Assembly (NCBI GenBank): GCA_964017235.1
Contig: OZ024940.1
Span: 23,751,615 to 23,815,614 of the forward strand
Length of the DNA stretch: 64,000 bases
Source: Sabellastarte sp. h YS-2021
Lineage: Eukaryota > Annelida > Polychaeta > Sabellida > Sabellidae
Direction: 5' to 3'
The position numbers were made by a program, and so were the translations under genes. This document shows, piece after piece, positions 13,258 through 25,685 of the stretch. The notes under the pieces are model-generated. The model was not told the DNA's origin. It saw only the letters and a program-made list of their open reading frames with translations, and made no database searches. Position 1 is the stretch's first letter, and each line of letters opens with the position of its first letter.

Positions 13258-13490
13258 GAAGCTCTAGCGAGGCTCGCACTTTTAGAAATCACATTTTAAA
13301 AATTTTTTTTATTTTGTTTCTAGACTTTCATGAATTGTGGCGTAGGGTGACGAGTGCCTGCCTCACTGAAGTTAAGCGGCAATGGGCTACCTTCATACTG
13401 GGATGGGTGACTGCTTCAGTGCACTACTTGTTTCTCTTATGGCTCTGTGGCTCACGCTAGTACACCGACACACCTTTCATCCTTGTATTT
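13258..13490 (+). mobile_element. 5S-rRNA-derived SINE
   Basis: The stretch CACTGAAGTTAAGCGGCAAT, then ACTGGGATGGGTGACTGC, matches the 3' half of 5S rRNA (GAAGTTAAGC...TTGGATGGGTGACC). Flanked by family-specific sequence (GCTCTAGCGAGGCTCGCAC) that recurs in the other copies. Confidence 0.75.
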
Positions 13491-13597
13491 CCCATTCTGT
13501 GGTGTCTACATGGTGGATGACCTTTTTACACCTTAGGATTATTGGACTCTAGCTTTAATTTGATGCACCTTAGAGTTTGCAGTCAGCAGAGATTAAG

Positions 13598-13842
13598 CAC
13601 TATATTTATTTATTTGGGGGTTTTACGTCGCTTTCAACAGATTGTATAGGTCACATCACAACGGGTAGTTTTGTGGGCAGAGGAAACCAGTAGATACAGT
13701 TGGTGTCAAGGTTCTGTACTGTAAACTGCCGACCAACGGCAAGCAACTTACCAGCTTTCCCACTTGAGGTCGGGTGGGGGATTCGAACTCGATCTGAGAG
13801 GTGGGAGGTGAGAGTGTTTAACCACTCTGCCACCATGGCCCC
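13598..13842 (-). mobile_element. tRNA-derived SINE S1, reverse copy
   Basis: Complete, tail at 13598, head GGGGCCATGGTGGCAGAGTG at the high end. Confidence 0.8.
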
Positions 13843-15118
13843 TGACTGAGCACTATACAAAGTTTAATTAGAATCGAGGTGGTAACAGAGGATGGGGCCA
13901 AACAATGAAATTGAAAATGTAATTCTAATGAAATCAAGCATGAAATTATCTTTAAAAATATATATTAAGCTTAATTCTCTTATGGTATTGCTTTCATTTT
14001 TAACAAAACATGACAGTTTCACATCCCCCATTCGAAGAGTTTTTATATTATTTTTGAGTTCAGCCTTCTGTTAATTTTAGAGTTGGCACTTTAATGATTG
14101 TTATCCTGTTTCACAACTCAATATCAACATTTCTCTTGCATCAGCATCAGAAATCTGGGAAGAGCACATCCTGATAAGAATAAAGCACCAAATAAATGCA
14201 CTGTCATGAGACTATATCAGGTGGCTATATCTAATGGTAAGCTTCCTGTTACACTATCAATGTGTCATTCGATTGAATATTAATCTTTTTAGAAAAACAA
14301 ATCTGACCAGAATTTCCGGGAATTCTGTACAGCAACGATGAGAAACTGTACACCAGAGCTCAGTAGAAAATAAAGACAGCATTACTGTTTCAGTTGTTTC
14401 CTGGTAAGGAAGGTATCATTTGTGGAACTGATATACATGTAATAGAACACACGGCTTAAACATCCTTTTTCTTACATTAATTTACCGTTAGTAAGGGTCT
14501 AGATTTGCAAACTATACTATTCAATGTTGGCTTTTGTAAGCTACATAATCTTACTATCTGAGAGCTCCTCTGTCACCTGTGGGTTCGACTCCCACAAGTG
14601 GCAATGTTCTGGACCTGTCACAATTTGACCCTGGCTGTTGAACGAGACGTAAAACCCTAAGTTTTATCTGCATGATAAAATGCCATTTTGAATTGTACAC
14701 AGGGGTCCTCAATGGCTTAGTGGGTCAGCAAGTATGGCATCTAATCATAGACTGTCACATATGTGTGGGTTCGACTCAAAGAAGCGACAAAGCTGAGGAC
14801 CTGTCCCAATATGACCCTGACTGTTGAACAGGATGTAAAACACCCCAACTTTGAAACTTTATTACTGGCTGGGATTTATTGCTTTAATTGGGAAACTGAT
14901 TCCAACTCAGTCAACTCTAACAGTGTTCAGTTTTTGGTCAATCGTATAAATAGCAATCTCAAGTATTTGAAGGACATTTGGCCAGACTTATTACGTCAAA
15001 ACAAGGATTTCTAAAAATAGCTAGCGACAAGCCTCAGCGGAACTTTCCTGCAGACTGATGTGGAGTTTCATTTTGGATGCCTTCTAACATCTGCATCTAT
15101 CATCTTCTCTGGAAAGCT

Positions 15119-15440
15119 ACTCCATGGTGGCCTAGTGGGTAACACACTTGTCTAGGAACTCAGAGGACGTGGGTTCAATCCCAGGTACAGGCAGGTACAT
15201 AGTGGCTCGGATGACCACTTAAAATGGCGGTCCCCTGTCATCGGGTCCTAATCCCAGTGGCAGGTTAAAGAACCTCAAGGACGTTGATAAATGGTCATCC
15301 TTGAGCCTCTATCTTCAAGTTCGGGGAATGTCAGTTACCTGTCAGTTGGGGGCTGTACCCGTACAGTCGGATTGGTTAAATAGCGCTTAGAGTCCTGTAG
15401 TATATGGAGATATTGCGCTGAGTATAAATTCATAATACAG
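15119..15440 (+). mobile_element. tRNA-derived SINE, family S2
   Basis: Head GGTGGCCTAGTGGGTAACAC and B box GGGTTCAATCCC, body TGATAAATGGTCATCCTTGA, end TATTGCGCTGAGTATAAA. Confidence 0.8.
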
Positions 15441-15550
15441 TTATCTCTAGCTGGCTGCTCACCCATGCACAACTACCAACTCATGTTGCACTCCCATTTT
15501 GGTTCTATTTATCTCAATTATTTATGTTCTATTTATCTCAATTATATATT

Positions 15551-16018
15551 TAATAGAGTAACTTATTTCACGGTTTATTTCTCACTGATTTTGACACGTG
15601 ATATGACCTGACCTTATCTAATAGAGAAACTAATTTCACGGTTTATTTCTCACTGATTTTGACACATGGTATAACCTGACCTTATCTAATAGAGTAACTT
15701 ATTTCATGGTTTATTTCTCACTGATTTTGACACGTGATATGACCTGACCTTATCTAATAGAGAAACTTATTTCATGGTTTATTTCTCACTGATTTTGACA
15801 TGTGATATGACCTGACCTTATCTAATAGAGAAACTTATTTCATGGTTTATTTCTCACTGATTTTGACACATGGTATAACCTGACCTTATCTAATAGAGTA
15901 ACTTATTTCATGGTTTATTTCTCACTGATTTTGACACGTGATATGACCTGACCTTATCTAATAGAGAAACTAATTTCACGGTTTATTTCTCACTGATTTT
16001 GACACGTGATATGACCTG
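15551..16018. repeat. 68-bp satellite, about seven copies
   Basis: Unit includes ATAGAGAAACTTATTTCA and CTCACTGATTTTGACACGTG. Two variants (GTGATATGACC and ATGGTATAACC) interleave. Confidence 0.9.
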
Positions 16019-16624
16019 CAGCATAAACAGCTGTAAACTGGAGTTCATTTTTGGCTTAACTTGAGCTTGATCTCTTTTGAGAATATGGCCCAGGTAGGTA
16101 TGTTTTCTATCACGTACACATATGCTCACACATATCAAGATATATGTTTGACAACTGTTTAATCAATCTATATCTGGTGGCGGAGACATTTATCTAAGTA
16201 AATATAAAATATATTGCAATGTATATTTAAGTTTAAGTATATTTAATGTTGTAAAACAAATGTAACAGTATCAGGTTAAGTTGTGTAAGTAGGTCCAAAG
16301 TGGGCCATAACCACGGTAGTTTCAGAGAGTGATAAGTTCCTTCAGAAATGAGTTCGCCTAAGAAAATGAAAAAAAAAAACTTTACACAGCCGCAAAATAA
16401 GCTGCAAAACTCAGACAGCACATACCTCCACTGCAGGGGATAGGTGGGGTGGGGGGGGTGTTCCGAATATTCAGGAATTTTTGTATCCGTATTGTGATCC
16501 CGATCGTTCCAAAATTGTAGTCACTTGTTCATTTGGTCAGGCCCTTAACCCAATTTGTGTGCCAAGTTACAGCGGGAAGCAGAATACCTGAAAATTTGGG
16601 GGTGGTGACAATTAAAGTGGAGCT

Positions 16625-16630
16625 TTTATT
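16625..16630 (-). terminator. Poly(A) signal of gene C
   Basis: AATAAA on the minus strand about 80 bp past the stop, with the flanking GCTCCACTTTAAT similar to gene A. Confidence 0.7.
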
Positions 16631-16712
16631 CGAGAAATTACAGTAATATGCATAATGCTGTGACAGTGTAATAACTTGTGTGGGTGCAACTACCACTGAC
16701 TTGAGAGATTCT

Positions 16713-19700
16713 CTACAGCTGGATGCAGTTCTCTTGTAGGCAGCCTTTCATCTCCACACACTTGACCTTGACCTTGTTCAGCCATTTGTCCTTGGTGGCA
16801 AATCTGATTCGAATCATCCTAAGACTTTGTTGACCTGAAAAATACAAAATAAACAAGAGTAAAATTGAAATTCCCTGACCGTAATTGTATATAAAATCAT
16901 GCAGAGCTCAGTCTTCTAACATTACAGGGTGGGTGCTTGATATAAAGTAGCTCTAAATTTTGCCAATTACATTTCGACCATACATTTGTGATGCTGTCAC
17001 AAATTTAAACAGAGTTTATGAAGCATATTTTGGGAGTCGGTATAGAACCAACTTTAGTAGCTGTATGTAACCAATACACTGGGATACACAGGGAGGGATA
17101 TATTTTTCTTCATATACACCGGTCCCTCCTTAAAATTTATAATTAGTTTTAAAAAGTGCCGATTTTCATTCATAGCTCAGAAATTATGTGACATACAAAA
17201 ATGCATAATGTGTCATTAGAAAGGTCTTTTCACACCCCTTCTGCTCGTTTTCTTACATAAAAATCCATGCAGAAATGGCTGAGAAACTGAAGGTTATAGA
17301 TAGAGCTTTTATATTCACTGATGTCCCTGTCTGACCCATTTTCCCATTCTCTCTTCAAATATGAATATATGTAACTCAGAAATAATACAAAATGGTGGAC
17401 AATAAAGCAAAACATCCCTCATCACACATATACAGAAAAAATATACCACTCATAAAGATTAACAATTATATAATACTCGTGCTATGCACTCGTACAATAA
17501 TGTTATCTTCATTTATGATATAGTTTTTTTGTAGTATTTTCCCCGTACCCTTTAATGGTCTCATTATCTCAGATAGTTGCCTTTCCCTTTGGAAAAATGC
17601 ATTCCCGCCCCCCCCCAGGATATTTGTAAGGTTCAATATAATATTTCATCATTCAGTATGACTAGCTTGTTGTTATAATACTTCATTCAAATGAATTTAT
17701 TGTAGAAATAAAGTCCGCAGGTGAGTTCTTTATCACCTCTACAAAAGGACGGTACTTCTTATAGTGTTGTGAACCATAAACCGGTATGTGGTTTTCGTTC
17801 GTTTATGGCAAAAATAACAAAATTCGCAAAGAATATTTGGGAACCGGTTATTGAAAACATCATTTTATTAGGCTTTCTACTGGTTAATACTTTGTCAAAA
17901 CAATGAAGAACGTCTATATTTGAGGAAACAGCTTACATTTTTACTTTATATTCATGGTAAATGAAGTTTACAAACATCAAAATATCTCGCGAATCCATAT
18001 TCCTCTTGACACTATTGCTCATGTACGCTCACGTAAAATTTTTTACTATATCTCTGCACACTTTCAAAATCCCAGATTTCGTTTGGTTTCAAAGCCCCGG
18101 CAACCGGTTTTTCTTTTCAGAACCTAGCTAACTTCTGGTGGATAATGGATGAGCACATTTGCACTTGACTCTAACGTCTTGTACTGTTTTTGTGGCAAGT
18201 TACTATGTCTTGTGTGTTAAATCTGTAGATAATTAAATGCATTGTGCAGTTTTTTTGGTATTGTAGAGTAAGAAATCTAAAATTCGCCAGGAATCTAAAA
18301 TTCGCCACCTCTAAAACCTTAGTTAATTTTATGAAGAAAATGATGTTTTTGTCCAAAAATTGGTATTTTTCAGTTTAAAAAGCCTTAATTTACTATACAG
18401 TGAACAAATTTCACCACAATTCATTTATTTTATTAGTATTTTCACATGTGGCAAATTTCAGATATGTGGCGAATTTTAGATTTCTTACTCTATATGTTGT
18501 CTCTGGTTGGAAGTAATAATAATAATAATATTTCATATTTTGAAATGTAAAATACATTTTTATGAAGAAAAATGTATATATCTACCATATCAAAACACTT
18601 GGGTTAAGCTTGGCTTGGCATCCGGTGACCGCCACGTACACCATCCATAGAATTTAAACTATAAGGGGAGACCCTCTTTAAACCTATGTACTTGCTACCT
18701 TTGACCCCTGGAGACCTAATTCACTCTGCCATGCGCAATAATACAGAAATAGTCCATTCTTTTTTTTTGGCGGTTGAGCCAAGTTTAACCCAAGTGTTTT
18801 CATATGGTAGGGTATATTACATTTTTATGAAATAAAAAAAAAAGACTTCATTAAATATACGTAAAAAGAGCAAAATTACCACAAACACCGGCTGGCAATT
18901 CTGCAGGAGGATCCGGGGGAGGGGGCAAGGTGAAGCAGACTTTTTCACAGCCTTGTATGTTTTTCTCGATCTGTGAAAAAAAAAAAAAAAAAAAAAAATA
19001 GAACACTGGCCAAGGGGCTGCAAATACAAATGAGGTAAGTGACAAATCAGCGAAACTGAATAAAAAAATTACAGCAGTTTTGAGCCCTTTTGGGTATTAA
19101 GGACTAGGGAGTGGAATCGTCTCGATTTTCATGGTTTCACTATTCGTCCATTTTTTGGACCGATAATCGACCTATAATCGACTTTTATAATTTCACTGTT
19201 GGTCACTATATATCATGAGACACTCTCCAGATGAAGGATATTTCAATCCGGTAAGAATAACTGTGGTTCCGGTGTTTAGAATTTACCGAAAGCACCCACG
19301 TCCGGTAAATATGGCGGTAGTTATAAATAAACCAAAAATTCCTGACAAATCTATTAATTTATTTAAGGAAACTGCCTAAAATATATGAAATAAAAGTATG
19401 TGGATACATACAGAAGAGTGAGATTTAATCGATTTCTAGAAGTTGTCAATGACCGAACGTGATGGTACCATGACAGCGACACTTAATCGAACGTTGGTCT
19501 ATTCGTCTACCGATTAGTCAGAACTTTTCATATTGAGCATAAAAATAGATTATTGTAATAAGATTCTCAAGATTAGCTTGTACTTTAAGTTGTAAAGCCG
19601 TACCTGGAGTAGGCGGGACAGTACGAGCAGGGGTGCGAAGTGAAAGGGCCTCGAATGAAAGATGTTGAATACGAGGCGGGCATGTAAAGAGGCGATCCGC

Positions 19701-22700
19701 AGCAACTTCCAACTCTGCCTGCGAGCCTCCAAATGATTCAATTGAATTATCACCCAATAATTCGGAGTCATGTATTCAGTCCCACATGGTAAGCTATTGT
19801 AGTGCAATAAAATATTGTAATAAGACAGGTATGGGATATCCATGTGCTTAATCTCTAAGTTAGCGGATACTAAGGCACACCATCCAAAACATGGCGCACA
19901 AATCAAGAAGTTGCACCACATGATCAGGCATGCAACCAGGCACACCATTGGTGCACGGCAATCAAAAAAACTGGCGAGGGAAAGACTTCTTAAACACAGA
20001 CAGGTTTTAAGTTGCCTTTTGAAACATGAAAGAGAACGGAGTAGTTTGCATTTCCAGTGGCAAATCATTCCAGAGCATCTTCGGAGAAACATTTACTGAA
20101 GTAAACTTTTGATTTATGAATTGAGGAGCTGTAGAAAGGAACCTAGAGAAACATCTTTTTTTACTACGTCTTGTTTAACAACAGATGTGTACAGTGACAA
20201 ATATGGGGCGAAATACTTTGGCTTACCTGAGTCATGAGATACTTGTGTACAAGTACCAAGGTTTTGAAGATAATTCATTTTTAACAGGATACATATCATT
20301 GGTCAGCATTGAAATGTCTCAAAATTTTGCCTTAACCCAAACCAAAATTGACACATTGGGACCCTTACATCAAACCAGCAAAGCTTATCCCATAATAGAG
20401 AGAGAGAGGTGGGTCTTTAAGTAAATTTTCAGACGGACATATTGTCTGCAAAAATCTACACACACATGCTAAGCTCCCAAAAAGGCCAGTGAATCCAACT
20501 TACCGTTTGGGTGCGTACGACGGTCTGTTGAATTGATAAGGGGTTTGGGCGGGTCCACACACAAATCGCGTACCACGCAGTGACCGAAGTCACTTTACAG
20601 ACTTTGACACACAGCTTGATGGCTCGAAATATCTGGAAAGACAAAGTCGAAGTTTAGAGATTTTTTTTACATCTTGTTCAACAGCCAGGGTCAGACCAGG
20701 AGAGGTCTTCGGAGGTTATAACCTGTGATTAGATGCCAAACTTGCTGACCACTTGACCACTTATAGAGCCATACTTAGGTTTTACGTCCTGTTCAACAGC
20801 CAGGGTCATATATTGGGACAGGTCCTCAGCATTTGTCACTTGTGGGAGTCAAACCCACACACAGAGTTGACAGCCTGTGATTAGATGTCAAACTTACTGA
20901 CCACTTGACCACTTACAGAGCCAGACTTAGGTTTTACGTCCCGTTCAACAGCCAGGGTCATATTGGGACGGGTCCTCAGCATTTGTCACTTGTGGGAGTC
21001 AAACCCACACACAGAGTTGACAGCCTGTGATTAGATGTCAAACTTACTGACCACTTGACCACTTACAGAGCCAGACTTAGGTTTTACGTCCCGTTCAACA
21101 GCCAGGGTCATATTGGGACGGGTCCTCAGCATTGTCACTTGTGGGAGTCAAACCCACACACAGAGTTGACAGCCTGTGATTAGATGTCAAACTTACTGAC
21201 CACTTGACCACTTACAGAGCCAGACTTAGGTTTTACGTCCCGTTCAACAGCCAGGGTCATATTGGGACGGGTCCTCAGCATTGTCACTTGTGGGACTGGA
21301 ACCCACACACAGAGGTGACTGTCTGTGATTAGATGCCAAACTTACTGACCACTTGACCACTTATAGAGCCATACTTAGGTTTTACGTCCTGTTCAACAGC
21401 CAGGGTCATATATTGGGACAGGTCCTCAGCATTTGTCACTTGTGGGACTCAAACCCACACACAGAGTTGACAGCCTGTGATTAGATGCCAAACTTGCTCA
21501 CCACTAGGTCAAAAACTTATTGGGACGTGCCCCTCGGGATTTGCCACTTGGTGGAGTCGACCCACAGAGAGGTGACCTGCCTGAGATTTGATGCAAAACA
21601 TGCGAACCCACTAGACCAATGAGGACCTCTGTGTGAAGTCGCCATCAGGGTTTTCTGTCCTGTTCATTATAAAGCCTAGGGTCATATCAGGACAAGGCCC
21701 CTCGGCATTTCTCACTTGTGGGAGTCGAAGTATTTGTTGATATTAGTATTTACATTTATATTAAAAATATGAGAGAATGTCTAGGTGAAACTAAACTATA
21801 AAATATATTTTATAACATTAAGAGCTTTTAACACTAAGCCACATTGGTAGTTTATTTACATTACTAATGACAAATGTTGATATCACTGTTGTTGCTTACA
21901 TGAAATGGATAGAAAAATATGTTTCATGAAGCCATTTTACAGTTCCAATCCTTATATAATGGCCTTTGACCAACAGAAATGGATATACGTTAAATTCACC
22001 TTTGAACCCCCGGGTCTATCAATCTCCAGGAACTGTCCAGGATTGATCTTTATTTTCGTCTTGGGTTTCTTCTTATTGCAGGCGTTCGGAATATACTGGG
22101 TGGGAAACTTTCTGGCAAGCTGAAAATTAAAAAATATAGCTTTTATTGAAAAAAGTGTGTAATTTATCTAGCACCAACTCAGCCTCCCATAGATGATCAT
22201 TTTATGTCTCCTTAGAACCATATTCCAAATAGGGATCAAGCTCAAGTACATGGCAACAGTTGTTACTGGATACCCCACCAAAACCTAATCAGCTCTAGAT
22301 CATCTTAATATAAACATACCCTGAAAGATTGGTGGAAATCCGAGCAGGGGTTTGGTCTGTGGAGCATCCACAAACTTTAAGACTTGAACATCTTAAAAGT
22401 GTTGCCATGGCAACTGCTGTTACCGGATACCCCCAACACCTAAACAGCTCTAGATCCTCTTGGTGTAAATATCCCCTGATAATTTGGTGAAAATCTGTGC
22501 GGGAGTTTAGGCTGTGGAACACCCACAAGCTTTATGCCTGCCGCCACCTGGATGGCGCAGGATACGACTATAACTACATCCTTTATGGGCTGGGGTTAAA
22601 AAGGGGATCCAGCTTAAGTTGAGCCAAAAATCTGTTTAAATTGAACTTACAAGGAACAGGATTAAATTTTTGTAAATTTTATATGTGATTTTTGGCTCAG

Positions 22701-24711
22701 TTTGATCCTTCTTTGTGAATAGAGGCCGTTCGAACCCCGAACCCTATGTGGGAAAGATGGTACTTTCTTACCAATGGTCAGCAGTTTACAGTACAAACCT
22801 TGACCAACTGTATGTACTGGTTTCCTCTGCCCATTAAAACTACCCGTCGTGATATGACCTACACCGTGTTGAAAGCAACGTTAAAAACCAAATAAATAAA
22901 TAAAAATCCTAGCTTTGTAACAGCAGACAGACATGTCTGACAACATAAGAAATGAGACATATCTTAAGAACTGCAAACTCTGAACTGTGTGAAACTATAA
23001 TTAACTTCTGTGACAGCAAGGATGCTTTGTTTTTGCATTTCTTTATCTGTCTGTCTGCAAAGTAACTTGAAAACCTCTCGGCAAATCTTGATGAAATTAT
23101 CAGTAAATGTCAGCAATGATCCTAATTCTACTTTTAATGGTACTTTTATAGCGCTTAATCTCTATCTATTGACAGACTCTAAGACGCATAATGCCAGAAA
23201 TCAGAGATCGTAATGGTTAAATCAGAGACATTGCAGGGGTCGGCACCAGGGAGAAAGACAGAAAAAAGACCAAAAAGAAACTAGCGTGGGTAAGGTTTTG
23301 CAAAGAAATAAGTTTTCAACTTCTTCCTGAATGTAGAGAGAGATTTGGCTGAGTGTACATCATCAGGGAGATCATTCCAAATCCTTGGAGCATCATATGC
23401 AAAGCTGAGGCCAAAATGCTGTTTAGACTTGTATACTGGCACTTCCAGGGTATATGGACACAGCCGTTTACAACGTTATGTACTTTTCAACTGAAATGTG
23501 GCTACAATGTATATTGATGCATGAGGTACAAGGAACAGAAGATTTGGTTTAACAATTTCGGTGCTGATCCAGATCTCTGTCTGGATCTACCAACTTTAGA
23601 AAGGATTCTTTTCTCATTCCACTCAATATTGGAGGTGCTGGCCCTCGGCGGAGGTTAGCCCTCTCGGAGTGCTCTCTTGTTAATCACAGTTAATCGTGAG
23701 ATTAAAACAAGAATAAAACATTCTTTTTAACAGTCTTCCCTTGATACAAAACACTTACCCTAAAGCTAGATGGAAAGAACTGTGGAGGAGGCAAGTATCG
23801 CGTCAGTTCACCTGCTGGGCAATTCTTACATCCCTCTAGCATGCCTGCGCAGCAAAACAGAAGTCAGCAGAATTACATAAAGTACGTTTTCCCATCTTCC
23901 CTCCACTCCCCCACCCCCTCGTGCCCCAATCACATTACAGGAGGTATGTCCCGAGGTTAGAGGTTTTACTACAGGAATAATACCTCGCATAAAGGACATA
24001 CGATGGATGAAAATGCAGTGTGGAGATTAAAATGTAAGCATAAATCGTGTGACGAATATCACAAATCAGATGCTGTAAGCTGCAAACATGTGGATGTTCG
24101 ACTAAAATGAATTTTCAAACCAGTGATTCTGATTGCATGTTGAATTTGATATTTACACTAGTTCTTGTGGCTTTAGTTTACATTTATTACAAATTTTCAA
24201 AACCATAATTATTGGTATTTTTGGAGCCATCCAAGTCAATGGCCAGTGCAGTAAGGTTGTAAATAATGGACAGTCGGTTGGTCTGGTTGTCGGTTGGTTT
24301 CGTCATACGAACCAACAACCGGTTATAAACTTTCACAAACCAGTTGCATTCAACATTAGGCATAACTTTTGTGTCATAATTTTCTTTCAAACTTGTAACA
24401 GGAAAACTTCCCGAATGGCAGTATTATACAAGTATGTATTCATATATTGTTAATCTTTACGAGTAATAACAAGTTATAACACAGATTCACCAAACTAATT
24501 AACCTGTAGGATTCATTTGTAGTTGTTAAAGAGATTTTTGAGAAAAAAACTTCAACAAAACCAACAACGAGTTTTGTAAAGTTACAACCAAATCCGGGAC
24601 TCAAGATTATTATTAATAAGCTTTTGTTGCCACTATTATTTAAAAAATTTTCCACTCACCGAAAAAACCCAGCCAAAGGACGACAACTGTTAGAACTTGA
24701 AATGATCCCAT
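16713..24711 (-). CDS. Gene C: diverged secreted 12-cysteine paralogue, six exons, 199 aa
   Basis: Exons: 24660-24711, 23759-23844, 22000-22119, 20504-20632, 18880-18970, 16713-16834, with the same phases and GT-AG sites as A and B. The signal peptide is MGSFQVLTVVVLWLGFFG, followed by MLEGCKNCPAGELTRYLPPP. All 12 cysteines are kept. It differs in length at two exon ends: exon 3 is one codon longer (ends PGGSK) and exon 4 is seven codons longer (tail VWTRPNPLSIQQTVVRTQT). Exon 6 reads SLRMIRIRFATKDKWLNKVK, then the conserved CVEMKGC...CIQL end. More substitutions than between A and B mark it as the older branch. The acceptor of exon 5 is preceded by 23 consecutive T on the coding strand. Introns carry a SINE array, a mariner-like MITE, a foldback and a DIRS fragment. 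Function unknown; likely secreted. Confidence 0.88.
18266..18490. mobile_element. Mariner-like MITE, copy 4, gene C intron 5
   Basis: 225 bp, TA on both sides; near identical to copy 2. Confidence 0.85.
18582..18812. mobile_element. Foldback MITE in gene C intron 5
   Basis: Inverted ends CTACCATATCAAAACACTTG with GGGTTAAGCTTGGC inside, mirrored at 18777-18812. Confidence 0.75.
18976..18998 (-). repeat. 23-base T tract in the exon 5 acceptor of gene C
   Basis: A run of 23 A on the plus strand, i.e. T on the coding strand, directly before CACAG of the acceptor. Confidence 0.9.
19565..19828 (-). mobile_element. DIRS deletion derivative in gene C intron 4
   Basis: Holds a Gag fragment (ESFGGSQAELEVAADRLFTC, then a TPARTVPPTPGTAL stretch) matching the intact Gag around its ESFSGSQAELEAAADHLFTS segment, followed directly by the first-family right terminus (CAGTCCCACATGGTAAGCTA). 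RT, recombinase and the left half are missing. Confidence 0.8.
20660..21725 (-). repeat. Tandem array of SINE S4 units in gene C intron 3
   Basis: About five near-identical 150-bp units plus worn edge copies. Each unit has a tRNA-like B box (GGGTTTGACTCCC in reverse) and GACCCTGGCTGTTGAAC. Single units of the family lie at 8780-8905, 14560-14665, 14700-14860, 35665-35960 and 56195-56310. Confidence 0.85.
22733..22908 (+). mobile_element. SINE S1, partial, gene C intron 2
   Basis: Body and AAATAAATAAATAAA tail; head damaged. Confidence 0.75.
23130..23480 (+). repeat. Dispersed repeat R6
   Basis: Begins TTTTATAGCGCTTAATCTC and includes TTCTTCCTGAATG near the middle. Related copies at 48770-49000, 54070-54340 and 62575-62830. 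The 48770 and 62575 copies are at matching places upstream of B and A. Confidence 0.65.
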
Positions 24712-24975
24712 GTTTTTCCTTCAATGCAAAGATTCCTACTGGTTTATCCCTTTTCTCCTTTGCGTCAGAGTGTTTCTATCGAATAAAAAAAAAAAGACTT
24801 TCAAACAATGCACCAAAAAGAACCCTATTGTAACTGACAATTACAAATTGATGCTATTGTGCTCATAATTAATGACGGTAATTAACACTATAAAGCACTC
24901 ATAGAATGCCTGCTTCCACCAGGGGACGTTTCGGAAAATCAGCGATGTTTTGTATGTCTAGAACACGATATAGAT
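24712..24975 (-). promoter_or_regulatory. Conserved proximal 5' flank of gene C
   Basis: Contains GGAAAAAC before ATG, a GAAAAGGGATAAA box and a diverged version of the distal part of the A/B flank (around 24874-24975). Being the oldest copy, conservation here is the most informative for function. Confidence 0.45.
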
Positions 24976-25195
24976 GGTAATTATAATAATAAGAAATATA
25001 ATAATAAATCAGTTGTCAGAGACAAGAGTGATGGGTGCTTGAGGGTTACAAGTGATTTTTAGGGAACTGTGGTAGCCAGAAAAAAGTTGTAGGAGCAACA
25101 TTTTTGGTCGCACAACCAATCTCTTCATTTGGGACCAGCGTACAAAGTTTACCAGATTAAGGTTCAAGAAATACCAAATTTTTTCAAGTGGCAAG

Positions 25196-25498
25196 TCTAT
25201 CACTGTGGCCTAGTGGGTAACACACTTGCCCGGGACAGAGAGGAAGTGGGTTCAAAACCCAGGTACAGGCAGATACGTGGTGGCTCAGATGACCACTTAA
25301 AATGGCGGCCCTATCACCAGTGGCAGGTTGAAGAACCTCAAGGACGTTGATAAATGGTCATCCTTGAGCCTCTGTCTTCCAGTTAGGGGAATGTCAGTAA
25401 CTTGAGAGTTCGGCTACCCTTGTACAGTTGGGATGGGTCAAATAGCACTTTGAGTCCTACAGTACATGGATATATTATGCCGAGTATAAACGTATATA
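25196..25498 (+). mobile_element. SINE S2 upstream of gene C
   Basis: Complete apart from small deletions (GGTTCAAAACCC in place of the B box). Confidence 0.8.
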
Positions 25499-25685
25499 TA
25501 AAAGAAAGTCACAAGAGATAAATGGTGTCATGTTATTTTGTATAAGGGCTAGAATGTAAAGGAGTAGAAAATCTTGAGTTTTGAGAGATACACGTCTGCC
25601 AGAATAGTTACCAGTTTGTGGAGCAGTCAAACATGTGAAAGAGTGGCCATATAAATGAAACTTTAAAAACTTAGTGATGACATCT

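Noticed and set aside
13365-13425. 5S rRNA gene
   Set aside because: Only the 3' half matches, many mismatches, and it recurs with SINE flanks.
19550-20092. 180-codon minus-strand frame as a gene
   Set aside because: Runs through a DIRS fragment and repeat DNA in a different frame from the Gag similarity.
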